IMG/VR virus record: IMGVR_UViG_3300045049_000251 | Location: 1-24,521 of that record | Direction: 5' to 3' (one strand) | DNA length: 24,521 nt | Origin: a virus | Shown: in pieces, positions 1 through 5,276 of the stretch | Layout: every line of letters begins with the position of its first letter | Position numbering within the stretch: position 1 is the first letter of the stretch | The notes under the pieces: model-generated | Seen by the model: the letters and a program-made list of their open reading frames with translations, nothing else | What the model was told of the DNA's origin: nothing | Database searches by the model: none | Made by a program: the position numbers and the translations under genes

Positions 1-2
1 TG

Positions 3-149
3 CTCGGCGAGACCGTGCTTTACCTCAAGCTCGAAGGCGGTGGTGACTGGGGTTTCCTAGCTGAGAAGTTCCGCCGCATCGCGCCCCTCACCGACGCCGA
101 GCACCGCCAGGCGGTTGAGGATTTGCGGGTGCCGGAGGTGGTCTCGTGA
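3..149 (+). CDS. 3' end of an unrecognised phage protein (partial)
   Basis: An open frame enters from the left edge and stops at TGA 147-149, giving 48 residues from LGETVLYLKL to VPEVVS. Its GC-rich third positions match the following genes, and its stop overlaps the next start as GTGA, the junction style used throughout this gene train. The visible part is charged (EKFRRIAPLTDAEHRQAVEDL) and has no motif I recognise. The start lies outside the window, so size and function are unknown. Confidence 0.6.
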   Translation, partial: LGETVLYLKLEGGGDWGFLAEKFRRIAPLTDAEHRQAVEDLRVPEVVS

Positions 150-532
150 ACCCGCGCGTGGACATCGCCTGCAATGACCCGGACAACGGCCTGTTCGAAG
201 GTCGCGCGTGGATGATCCAGGTCGGAAGCCTGGAGCTTGGCGCCAACGACTTTCGCGGTCCGAAGATGCGCGAGCTGCCCGACAGCATCGTTATCGCCGG
301 CAAGCATTGGCCGATCACCGGCAGCCAGGAATGGGTCGGGAACTGGTGCTGGAACCGATACGAGATGGAAATCGACACGCTGGTCGACTTCCTGATCTGG
401 GCACATCGTCGCGACTTCTGGTCGATCGATCAGGGCGAGGAGCGCATCTACAATCTCTGGCAGCGGCGGGACAACGCTCTTGCAGAGAGCCGAGATTTCC
501 TCGCGCGCTATTTCGCCAAGCCGAGCACTTAA
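146..532 (+). CDS. hypothetical phage protein, 128 aa
   Basis: The frame starts with GTG at 146 inside the preceding stop (GTGA overlap), preceded by a purine-rich GGAGGTGG tract. The 128-residue product is rich in Trp and acidic residues (NWCWNRYEMEID, FLIWAHRRDFWSIDQGEERIYNLW) and looks like a soluble globular protein. No signal peptide, membrane segment or catalytic motif is visible. I do not recognise the family. Its place in a coupled train of small genes suggests an accessory early or middle phage function. Confidence 0.75.
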   Translation: MNPRVDIACNDPDNGLFEGRAWMIQVGSLELGANDFRGPKMRELPDSIVIAGKHWPITGSQEWVGNWCWNRYEMEIDTLVDFLIWAHRRDFWSIDQGEERIYNLWQRRDNALAESRDFLARYFAKPST

Positions 533-534
533 CA

Positions 535-732
535 ATGACCCGCCTCCGCAGTCAGTTAGCCTCGCTCCCCGTCCAGCGCCTCCCCGACCCGGAAGCAGCC
601 CGCCGGCACGCTCGGGACGCGTGGAGGACTCATGGGATAGTCCTGATCAACCCGGCTTGGTGCGCGAACCAACTCGACCGCGAGCTCCTGATCACGCTGG
701 CGGTGGCGGTGCATGGGGAGAGGGCAGGATGA
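535..732 (+). CDS. hypothetical small phage protein, 65 aa
   Basis: ATG at 535 begins two bases after the previous stop; the frame runs to TGA 730-732, which overlaps the next ATG as ATGA. The open frame extends further upstream but there it overlaps the preceding gene, so 535 is the natural start. The product is basic at the N terminus (MTRLRSQLASLPVQRLPDPE) with a helical C-terminal half (LDRELLITLAVAVHGE). Function is not recognisable. Tight spacing on both sides is the main support. Confidence 0.6.
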   Translation: MTRLRSQLASLPVQRLPDPEAARRHARDAWRTHGIVLINPAWCANQLDRELLITLAVAVHGERAG

Positions 733-1079
733 GGGTCCTTGTCTGCGGTGGTCGCGACCTGTGCGACCGGGATCTGGTCTGCAACAGCCTGTTCCGGCTG
801 GAGGAGGAATACGGCGACTTCACCGAGGTCGTGCATGGTGGTGCGCCCGGTGCCGATAGCGAGGCTGGTGTGTTCGCCCGACTGCGGCACGCGAAGGAGA
901 TCATCTATCGCGCCAACTGGAAAGCCCATGGCAAGGCTGCCGGACCGATCCGCAATCAGCGCATGTTGGACGAGGCCAAGCCCGAGCTGGTGATCGCATT
1001 CCCCGGCGGTCGCGGGACTGCCGACATGGTTCGCCGGGCCGAAGCTGCTGGTGTGCTGGTCGTGAGGATCGGCGCATGA
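729..1079 (+). CDS. DUF2493 (SLOG-superfamily) protein
   Basis: The 116-residue product carries the hallmarks of the DUF2493/YspA-like branch of the SLOG superfamily: a Rossmann-type opening (MRVLVCGGRD, GGRD at residues 7-10), the HGGAPGAD loop (36-43), W-KAHGKAAGPIRNQRM (64-80) and a terminal FPGGRGTADM (91-100). SLOG domains bind nucleotides or nucleotide-derived ligands, and related proteins in phages and plasmids mostly have no assigned reaction. Start ATG 729 overlaps the preceding stop and the 3' end overlaps the methyltransferase gene, both by ATGA. Upstream in-frame codons overlap the neighbouring gene and are not needed. The family call is firm; the role is unknown. Confidence 0.88.
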   Translation: MRVLVCGGRDLCDRDLVCNSLFRLEEEYGDFTEVVHGGAPGADSEAGVFARLRHAKEIIYRANWKAHGKAAGPIRNQRMLDEAKPELVIAFPGGRGTADMVRRAEAAGVLVVRIGA

Positions 1080-1702
1080 GCCAGAACAGGTCCTCCGCCG
1101 TCATGCAGCAGCGGTCCGAGCCGCACGATTCGCTCGACGATTTCCCAACGCCGCCTTGGGCAACGCGCGCTCTGTGCGAGTTCCTGACCGGCGAGGGCTT
1201 TGACCTGGGCGAATGCTCTGTGCGCGAGCCCGCTGCGAACCGCGGCCACATGGCACGACCGCTCGCTGAGTATTTCGCGAGCGTCGAGGCGTCCGACGTG
1301 CACGACTATGGCGCTGGCTATCCCGTGCGCGATTACCTCTTCCCCGACCCGCTGTCGGTGGTCGATTGGACAATCACGAACCCGCCGTTCCGTTTAGCCG
1401 AGCAGTTTATCGAGCGCATGGCGGCGACCAGCAGCATCGGCTGGGCTGTCATTGTCCGCGCCGCATTCCTTGAAGGTCAGGGTCGATTTGAGCGGCTGTT
1501 CTCGAAAAACGCGCCCGCCTACGTGCTCCAGTTCAGCGAACGTGTCGTCATGCACAAAGGGAGGCTGGCACCCGAAGGCTCAACCGCGACCGCATACGCA
1601 TGGCTGGTCTGGGTCGATGGCGCCGACCAGACGCAACTGCGCTGGATCTCACCCTGCCGGAAATGGCTCGAGCGGCCAGAGGATTATGCGCCATGCCCCT
1701 GA
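1076..1702 (+). CDS. phage N6-adenine DNA methyltransferase
   Basis: The 208-residue protein has the catalytic motif IV NPPF at residues 102-105 in the context WTITNPPFRLAEQFIERM, typical of amino-methyltransferases acting on adenine N6. An N-terminal DFPTPPWATRAL stretch (22-33) is common in phage adenine methylases. A SAM-binding motif I equivalent appears as REPAANRGHMARPLAEYF (50-67), degenerate relative to EPAxGxG. No restriction partner is adjacent, so it is an orphan enzyme that probably methylates phage DNA, for example to evade host restriction. ATG 1076 overlaps the upstream stop by 4 nt and the 3' end overlaps the next gene by 10 nt. Target specificity cannot be read from sequence. 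Confidence 0.85.
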   Translation: MSQNRSSAVMQQRSEPHDSLDDFPTPPWATRALCEFLTGEGFDLGECSVREPAANRGHMARPLAEYFASVEASDVHDYGAGYPVRDYLFPDPLSVVDWTITNPPFRLAEQFIERMAATSSIGWAVIVRAAFLEGQGRFERLFSKNAPAYVLQFSERVVMHKGRLAPEGSTATAYAWLVWVDGADQTQLRWISPCRKWLERPEDYAPCP

Positions 1703-2271
1703 GCCGTTCCCAAACCGCCTGCATCACCGCGATCCGCCGCCACTTCCGCGACACCGGATGCGCGCCGAGCATGGGTGACCTGTCCCGATATCTGCGTTGC
1801 TCTCGCCAGCGCGCCTGTGAGCTTGCGTCCCAACTGGAGCGCGCCGGTCTGATCACCCGTCGCCGCGGCGAACCCCTCTCGATCCGATTGGTGAAGGTTA
1901 TGGGCAACTTCAGCGACGACGATCTGGTGCATCAGCTTACCGCGATCACCGAGGAGTTGATCCAGCGCGGGGTCGACGTTCGGGTCGCATCCGCCTCGGT
2001 CGCCCTCAAAAAGTCGTTCCCCTTGACACTTTTGGAACACGACAGGGTCGATCCGGACGCGGATATTCTCGCTCGATTGGAGAGCGGGGATGGGCATGGC
2101 AGCGAAGCAGGACGAGCCGACACCGACACAGCGAATGGCGCGCAATCGCCTGTCGCAGTTGCCGCCGCGCAAACCGTTCGACCGGCAAGCCAAGCTGAAG
2201 CAGGCAGCCCAGCGCGAGGAAGCGCGGGTCGCATCGATCCTCGCCAAGGACCAACCGCCCGCGCCGCCTAA
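1693..2271 (+). CDS. winged-helix DNA-binding protein (LexA N-domain-like)
   Basis: From ATG 1693 the frame encodes 192 residues. Residues 1-67 form a helix-turn-helix with wing: RSQTACITAIRRHFRDTGCA, then PSMGDLSRYL, a recognition helix CSRQRACELASQLERAGLI and a wing RRRGEPLSIRLV. This resembles the LexA/MarR type. A central helix-rich stretch (NFSDDDLVHQLTAITEELIQRG) follows, and the last ~60 residues are Ala/Gly/Arg-rich and of low complexity. The final 182 nt overlap the next gene in another frame, so the C-terminal tail may be real dual coding or an artefact of a lost stop or a frameshift. Likely a phage transcription regulator; target unknown. Confidence 0.7.
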   Translation: MPLSRSQTACITAIRRHFRDTGCAPSMGDLSRYLRCSRQRACELASQLERAGLITRRRGEPLSIRLVKVMGNFSDDDLVHQLTAITEELIQRGVDVRVASASVALKKSFPLTLLEHDRVDPDADILARLESGDGHGSEAGRADTDTANGAQSPVAVAAAQTVRPASQAEAGSPARGSAGRIDPRQGPTARAA

Positions 2272-3139
2272 GAAGGGGAAGAAAGGCGCGAAACAGGCGC
2301 CCGCGATCGATCCGACACCGGAATGGCTGCGGCGCTACGAAAACGCCTGCCGCAAGGAGAACCCGACCACGGCGTCCGGCTATGCGATGGCCGAGCGTCC
2401 GATCTACCGGAAGCACCCCTGGTTCGAGAGCCTGTGTGGGCGCGATGACTCGTTCACCGACGAAGACCTCTACGCGCTGCGCTACTACCGGAACACCTAC
2501 GAGGCGGCGCAGCGGTCCGAGACGAAGTGCTCGCTGGCGTCGATGGTGCACGGATCCGGCACGCCGAGCGAGGACGGCAGCTTTCGGTTGCTGCGTCTGC
2601 GCGACCGCCTGGCCGAAATCGAGCGGGCATTGAAGGGCGCGCTCCATACCGTCCGTGCCATCGCGATCGAGGATCTGACCTACGAGCAGGTGGCGATGGG
2701 CCGATATGGTTATCGCTATGCCGAATATTTCGACGCGGCATCCGGCAAGCTGGAATATCGCCCGCGGCCGAAGTCGGGCCGGCACCCGACGAACATCAAG
2801 ATCGAGTTCATTGCTGGCGTGCGGGTGCTGACGGCGGCGGTGCTGGGAATCTCCAACGCCCCGGCAAACGCCAACGGCTCGGCACCGGCTGACACTCCGC
2901 CAACCGGAATGTCGATCACCGAAAGCCTGCAGGACGCCATCGCCAAGCGAGGCGCGGCCGGCCGGGTCGTCCATTCGATAATTCTCGCCCAGTCGGTGAT
3001 GGACGCGATCTGCCGCGAGAACGACGTCGACCCCGCCGATCTGGAAAGCTTTCAGACCGTTGCCTTCCGGGGAACGCCTGTAACGATCCGCGAGGACTGG
3101 CCATGGGGCTGGGTGTTGCAAGATGGGGAGATGGAATGA
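2090..3139 (+). CDS. hypothetical phage protein with basic linker, 349 aa
   Basis: Start ATG 2090 has a GGAG Shine-Dalgarno at 2079-2082 with 7-nt spacing. The N-terminal ~85 residues are Lys/Pro/Gln-rich and probably disordered (QPPAPPKKGKKGAKQAPAID). A folded region follows (EWLRRYENACRK, HPWFESLCGRDDSFTDEDLYALRYYRNTYEAAQ). A central segment, LRLRDRLAEIERALKGALH then EDLTYEQVAMGRYG, has the look of a helical DNA-binding protein such as phage late regulators, but I cannot assign it. The gene ends in an ATGA overlap with the double-HTH gene. Function unknown; being next to two DNA-binding proteins hints at a regulatory or replication-linked role. Confidence 0.75.
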   Translation: MGMAAKQDEPTPTQRMARNRLSQLPPRKPFDRQAKLKQAAQREEARVASILAKDQPPAPPKKGKKGAKQAPAIDPTPEWLRRYENACRKENPTTASGYAMAERPIYRKHPWFESLCGRDDSFTDEDLYALRYYRNTYEAAQRSETKCSLASMVHGSGTPSEDGSFRLLRLRDRLAEIERALKGALHTVRAIAIEDLTYEQVAMGRYGYRYAEYFDAASGKLEYRPRPKSGRHPTNIKIEFIAGVRVLTAAVLGISNAPANANGSAPADTPPTGMSITESLQDAIAKRGAAGRVVHSIILAQSVMDAICRENDVDPADLESFQTVAFRGTPVTIREDWPWGWVLQDGEME

Positions 3140-3687
3140 TGGGCCAAGCGGCCGTTCGTTCCATCCCATGCGACCTCGCCCGCATGTGCGCCACACTCCA
3201 CGCGGCTGGCCTGATGCGGCATTACGACGTGTCCAACTCGACGATCCGACGTTGGCTGAGTGAGACAGGCCTGTCGCCAGCACCGAGGCCGAAGCAGGAA
3301 AGTCCGAAACGGCGTCCGATCCCTGACGATTGGGCGCAGGTTACCCCCACGCTGGCCGCCAGAGCGCTTGCCGACCATTACTCCGTCAGCCTCTCGCTCA
3401 TCAATCGCTGGGCCAAGGAGAGTGGGGTACGGCCGAAGCGGGCGCCAAAAGGACGACTGCCGGGCTCGATCATCGCCTCCGTGCCGCAGGTTGATGCCAG
3501 CCTCGCCGCCAGAGCCGCACAGCATCTCCGCCGTCGGCACATCGTCTACCACTGCGCGGTCCTGCCCGCCCATGAGCGCCGTGGCCTGCCGAACAAGGGC
3601 CGCGACCACTGGTACGTGAATGGCCGTGGCGCACTTCCCGCAGCCGACATGATCGCGCTGGCCGAGCAGACGGGATTCCAGGCATGA
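3136..3687 (+). CDS. double helix-turn-helix putative regulator, 183 aa
   Basis: ATG 3136 overlaps the upstream stop and has a GGGGAG ribosome site at 3125-3130. Two similar HTH units are visible: residues ~24-48 (AGLMRHYDVSNSTIRRWLSE) and ~74-100 (ARALADHYSVSLSLINRWAKES), each with the pattern L..HY.VS...I.RW..E.G. An Arg/Lys/Pro-rich linker separates them. The C-terminal third (AARAAQHLRRRHIVYHCAV to ALPAADMIALAEQTGF) looks like another small domain. The tandem HTH arrangement suggests a DNA-binding protein contacting two half-sites, perhaps a middle or late gene regulator. The DNA-binding assignment is an inference from the HTH pattern. Confidence 0.75.
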   Translation: MMGQAAVRSIPCDLARMCATLHAAGLMRHYDVSNSTIRRWLSETGLSPAPRPKQESPKRRPIPDDWAQVTPTLAARALADHYSVSLSLINRWAKESGVRPKRAPKGRLPGSIIASVPQVDASLAARAAQHLRRRHIVYHCAVLPAHERRGLPNKGRDHWYVNGRGALPAADMIALAEQTGFQA

Positions 3688-3953
3688 CCGGGCTTGTCGC
3701 TGACCTGACCGCCGCGCTGGAGCGGCACCACAACCGCCCGCTGGATGCCACCATGGAGGTGCCGATCGGGCTGGTGAAGGCAGCTCGCACGATGCTGGAG
3801 CGGTATGAGGGGTGGCCGCTGGTGGATCGGCCGCTGCATCCGGAATTCGTCGACTTGGCCACATCGCCGCGCAGGGGTGGTGGGAAGTGCGCGAGCTTGT
3901 GTGCGGCGCAGACGAGACGGCGGGAGCGGGAGCGCATGGAGCGGGGAGCATGA
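3684..3953 (+). CDS. hypothetical phage protein, 89 aa
   Basis: ATG 3684 overlaps the previous stop (ATGA), and the frame ends in an ATGA overlap with the following gene. The first ~55 residues look structured (MTGLVADLTAALERHHNRPL, GLVKAARTMLERYEGWPLV). The tail is Arg-rich (QTRRRERERMERGA), and its Glu/Arg repeat comes from the purine-rich GGGAGCGGGAGCG tract that may also supply the ribosome site of the next gene. No family recognised. Confidence 0.65.
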   Translation: MTGLVADLTAALERHHNRPLDATMEVPIGLVKAARTMLERYEGWPLVDRPLHPEFVDLATSPRRGGGKCASLCAAQTRRRERERMERGA

Positions 3954-4279
3954 TTTGGAGTAGACGCAAGCGCAGCTTCGGCGCAGCGATCTGCGGCCAT
4001 TGCGGCACGTGGATTCTGCCCGGCGAAACTCATTCTTGCCCTGGACTGCGCGCTGCGATGGCGCATCCGTCTGGCTATGCCCTGCCTCGCGAGCCCCTGC
4101 GTGTCCCGATGCCCGGCCGCAAACGCTGGCCTGCGATCGAGTTGCATTATCGGCTCTTGAAATCCGATGGGAGACTCTGTGGCGCTCGTGTCAACCCGCA
4201 CGTAGCGCAAGGGGTCGCACGATACCTCCGAAAGGTTGGCGTGCCTATCGTCGCCCTCATCAAGGTCACGCCGAAGTGA
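3950..4279 (+). CDS. hypothetical phage protein with CCHC cluster, 109 aa
   Basis: Starts at ATG 3950 within the preceding stop and ends in a GTGA overlap. Residues 15-30 read CGHCGTWILPGETHSC, giving Cys15, Cys18, His28 and Cys30, a plausible zinc-binding knuckle. The rest is basic (PGRKRWPAIELHYRLLKSDG; ARYLRKVGVPIVALIKV). This suggests a small nucleic-acid- or protein-binding zinc protein, but zinc binding is inferred from residue spacing only and I recognise no named family. Confidence 0.65.
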   Translation: MIWSRRKRSFGAAICGHCGTWILPGETHSCPGLRAAMAHPSGYALPREPLRVPMPGRKRWPAIELHYRLLKSDGRLCGARVNPHVAQGVARYLRKVGVPIVALIKVTPK

Positions 4280-4455
4280 CCCGCACCATCGTCTCCGCCC
4301 GCCGCACCGACCGCTCGACGCTGATCAAGCTCGACTGCGGGCATGAGCGGTCGCTGGGCGGGCATCGGTTTTTCAACGGGGCGATGGCTGAGCCGGAATG
4401 GATAATTGGGCGGTCGTACGATTGCCAGGATGGGAATTGTGGGAGGCGACCATGA
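4276..4455 (+). CDS. zinc-ribbon-like mini-protein, 59 aa
   Basis: GTG 4276 overlaps the upstream stop as GTGA and the end overlaps the next gene as ATGA. The product has Cys21/His23 (LDCGH) and Cys50/Cys55 (YDCQDGNC), a layout common in tiny phage and mobile-element zinc-ribbon-like proteins that have a beta-hairpin between the two ligand pairs. The N terminus is basic (RTIVSARRTDRSTLIK). Metal binding is inferred; function unknown. The small size makes this depend largely on the unbroken overlap chain. Confidence 0.6.
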   Translation: MTRTIVSARRTDRSTLIKLDCGHERSLGGHRFFNGAMAEPEWIIGRSYDCQDGNCGRRP

Positions 4456-4643
4456 GCGGCGAAGGGATGATACCGGCGGATAGTGCGTGGCAGCCGTATG
4501 ACGTTGGCCGCCCCGAATTCCGGGTTGAGTACTTGGCGGTTCCCCGCACACTGCGCGCCACCGATCTGTCCGGCGCGCACACCGCCATGTTCGGCAGCTA
4601 TCGCGAGGATGGCACGCTGCGCACGATCAGGCCGCGGCGATGA
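4452..4643 (+). CDS. hypothetical small phage protein, 63 aa
   Basis: ATG 4452 overlaps the previous stop and has a GGGAGG ribosome site just upstream (4441-4446). The frame ends at TGA 4641-4643 in an ATGA overlap. The soluble product begins MSGEGMIPADSAWQPYDVG and ends in a basic TLRTIRPRR tail. No motif recognised; support comes from start-stop coupling on both sides and GC-rich third positions. Confidence 0.6.
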   Translation: MSGEGMIPADSAWQPYDVGRPEFRVEYLAVPRTLRATDLSGAHTAMFGSYREDGTLRTIRPRR

Positions 4644-4912
4644 GACCCGAGATCGAGATCGAAGGTCTGCGCGTCGTCATGACCTGCGGCGTCTGCCCTG
4701 AGCAATACGACGTTTTCAGCGGCGATTGGCAGGTCGGCTATCTGCGGCTTCGGCATGGCAAGTTCCGGGCCGACGTGCCGGAGTGCGGCGGCGAGACGGT
4801 CTATTCCGCTGAACCCGAGGGGCAAGGTGAGTTCGAAGAGCACGAGCGTGCGACTTACCTGCTCACCGCGATACTGGCGATCAAGGCACATCTGCGGGCG
4901 CGGTTTGCGTGA
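4640..4912 (+). CDS. hypothetical phage protein, 90 aa
   Basis: ATG 4640 overlaps the preceding stop, and the end overlaps the following GTG start (GTGA). The protein starts with beta-type sequence (EIEIEGLRVVMTCGVCPEQY), continues with VGYLRLRHGKFRADVPECGG, and ends in a helix (ERATYLLTAILAIKAHLRAR). A CGVC pair at residues 16-19 and Cys49 are present, but no His partner is obvious. It looks like a compact alpha/beta protein of unknown role. Confidence 0.65.
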   Translation: MRPEIEIEGLRVVMTCGVCPEQYDVFSGDWQVGYLRLRHGKFRADVPECGGETVYSAEPEGQGEFEEHERATYLLTAILAIKAHLRARFA

Positions 4913-5061
4913 CATTCAAACAGCGCCACCTATGCATCGCCGCCATCCTGCTCGTGCTCGCACTATGCACGCCATCCATGTTCCTAGGCTTCCTCGCCGC
5001 AGCCCTCGCCCTTGGCAACCTCGCCTGCGCGGCGCATGAGGAAGCGGAGGAGAGGTGGTAG
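4909..5061 (+). CDS. small membrane protein, 50 aa
   Basis: GTG 4909 overlaps the preceding TGA (GTGA) and the frame runs to TAG 5059-5061. After a basic start (MTFKQRHLC) there are two adjacent hydrophobic stretches, IAAILLVLALCTPSMFLG and FLAAALALGNLACAA, and an acidic tail (HEEAEERW). This reads as a one- or two-pass membrane protein with the basic N terminus inside. A lipobox reading (LALC) is weak because Leu precedes Cys. It is the last member of the coupled early gene train. It could be a holin-like or superinfection-exclusion protein; neither is supported beyond topology. Confidence 0.55.
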   Translation: MTFKQRHLCIAAILLVLALCTPSMFLGFLAAALALGNLACAAHEEAEERW

Positions 5062-5062
5062 T

Positions 5063-5120
5063 GCACTTGACATCGGGGTAGCCGGCCAGTAGTTTCGTGA
5101 AATCCTGAAATTGTTGCGCC
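5063..5120 (+). repeat. two-copy regulatory element, copy 1
   Basis: Compared with 20828-20885, this copy matches at 15 of 17 bases in its first part (GCACTTnnCATCGGGGT) and 16 of 19 in its last part (ATCCTGAAATnGTTGnGnnC). The ~22 nt between, covering the -10, are mostly unlike. The distance between the two blocks is identical in both copies (31 nt from CATCGGGGT to ATCCTGAAA). A hairpin follows directly in both. Confidence 0.6.
5067..5095 (+). promoter_or_regulatory. candidate promoter for the glycosyltransferase/late unit
   Basis: TTGACA at 5067-5072 is a perfect sigma-70 -35 box, followed 17 nt later by TAGTTT at 5090-5095, a poor -10. It sits immediately after the last early gene and upstream of a 180-nt leader. 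The same layout recurs at 20832-20860 with a conserved CATCGGGGT in the spacer, which supports a real regulatory site. The weak -10 would fit an activator-dependent promoter. Confidence 0.5.
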
Positions 5121-5147
5121 CGGGCCGGATAACCGCTCGGGCATTTT
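5118..5147 (+). terminator. hairpin followed by ATTTT: possible terminator or attenuator
   Basis: GCCCG (5118-5122) pairs with CGGGC (5138-5142), with an inner CGG/CCG pairing (5126-5128 with 5133-5135) closing an ATAA loop; ATTTTC follows. The T run is short, so termination would be weak. It directly follows the candidate transcription start, so it may act as an attenuator of the glycosyltransferase leader. Confidence 0.35.
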
Positions 5148-5276
5148 CGTATCTGGCGTCCAGAAGATCGCCAGACAGCCGACCGACTCCGGGGGGATAG
5201 GTTGGCACCGGCGGACTGGACTTAAGCCTCCACGGGCCGCCGGGTTGATCAAGCTGAACGTGATGCAGGAGCCCTT
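5148..5276 (+). promoter_or_regulatory. structured untranslated leader of the glycosyltransferase gene
   Basis: No credible gene is present here. Two perfect inverted repeats can fold in the RNA: TCTGGCG (5152-5158) with CGCCAGA (5169-5175), loop 10 nt; and CCGGCGG (5208-5214) with CCGCCGG (5237-5243), loop 22 nt containing CTTAAG. With the hairpin at 5118-5142 this makes three stem-loops in about 130 nt of leader. An AGGAG ribosome site precedes ATG 5277. It does not match a riboswitch or tRNA that I can recognise. Confidence 0.4.

Noticed and set aside
2023-2051. TTGACA resembling a -35 box
   Set aside because: No acceptable -10 lies 16-18 nt downstream and it is inside a coding frame.
2006-3283. 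425-residue minus-strand frame
   Set aside because: Opposite the 2090-3139 gene, which has a ribosome site and coupled neighbours; the antisense product is low complexity and Arg-rich.
5200-5260. Possible tRNA-like fold in the glycosyltransferase leader
   Set aside because: No T-loop GGTTCRA consensus, no acceptor stem and no proper anticodon arm could be built; only simple hairpins remain.
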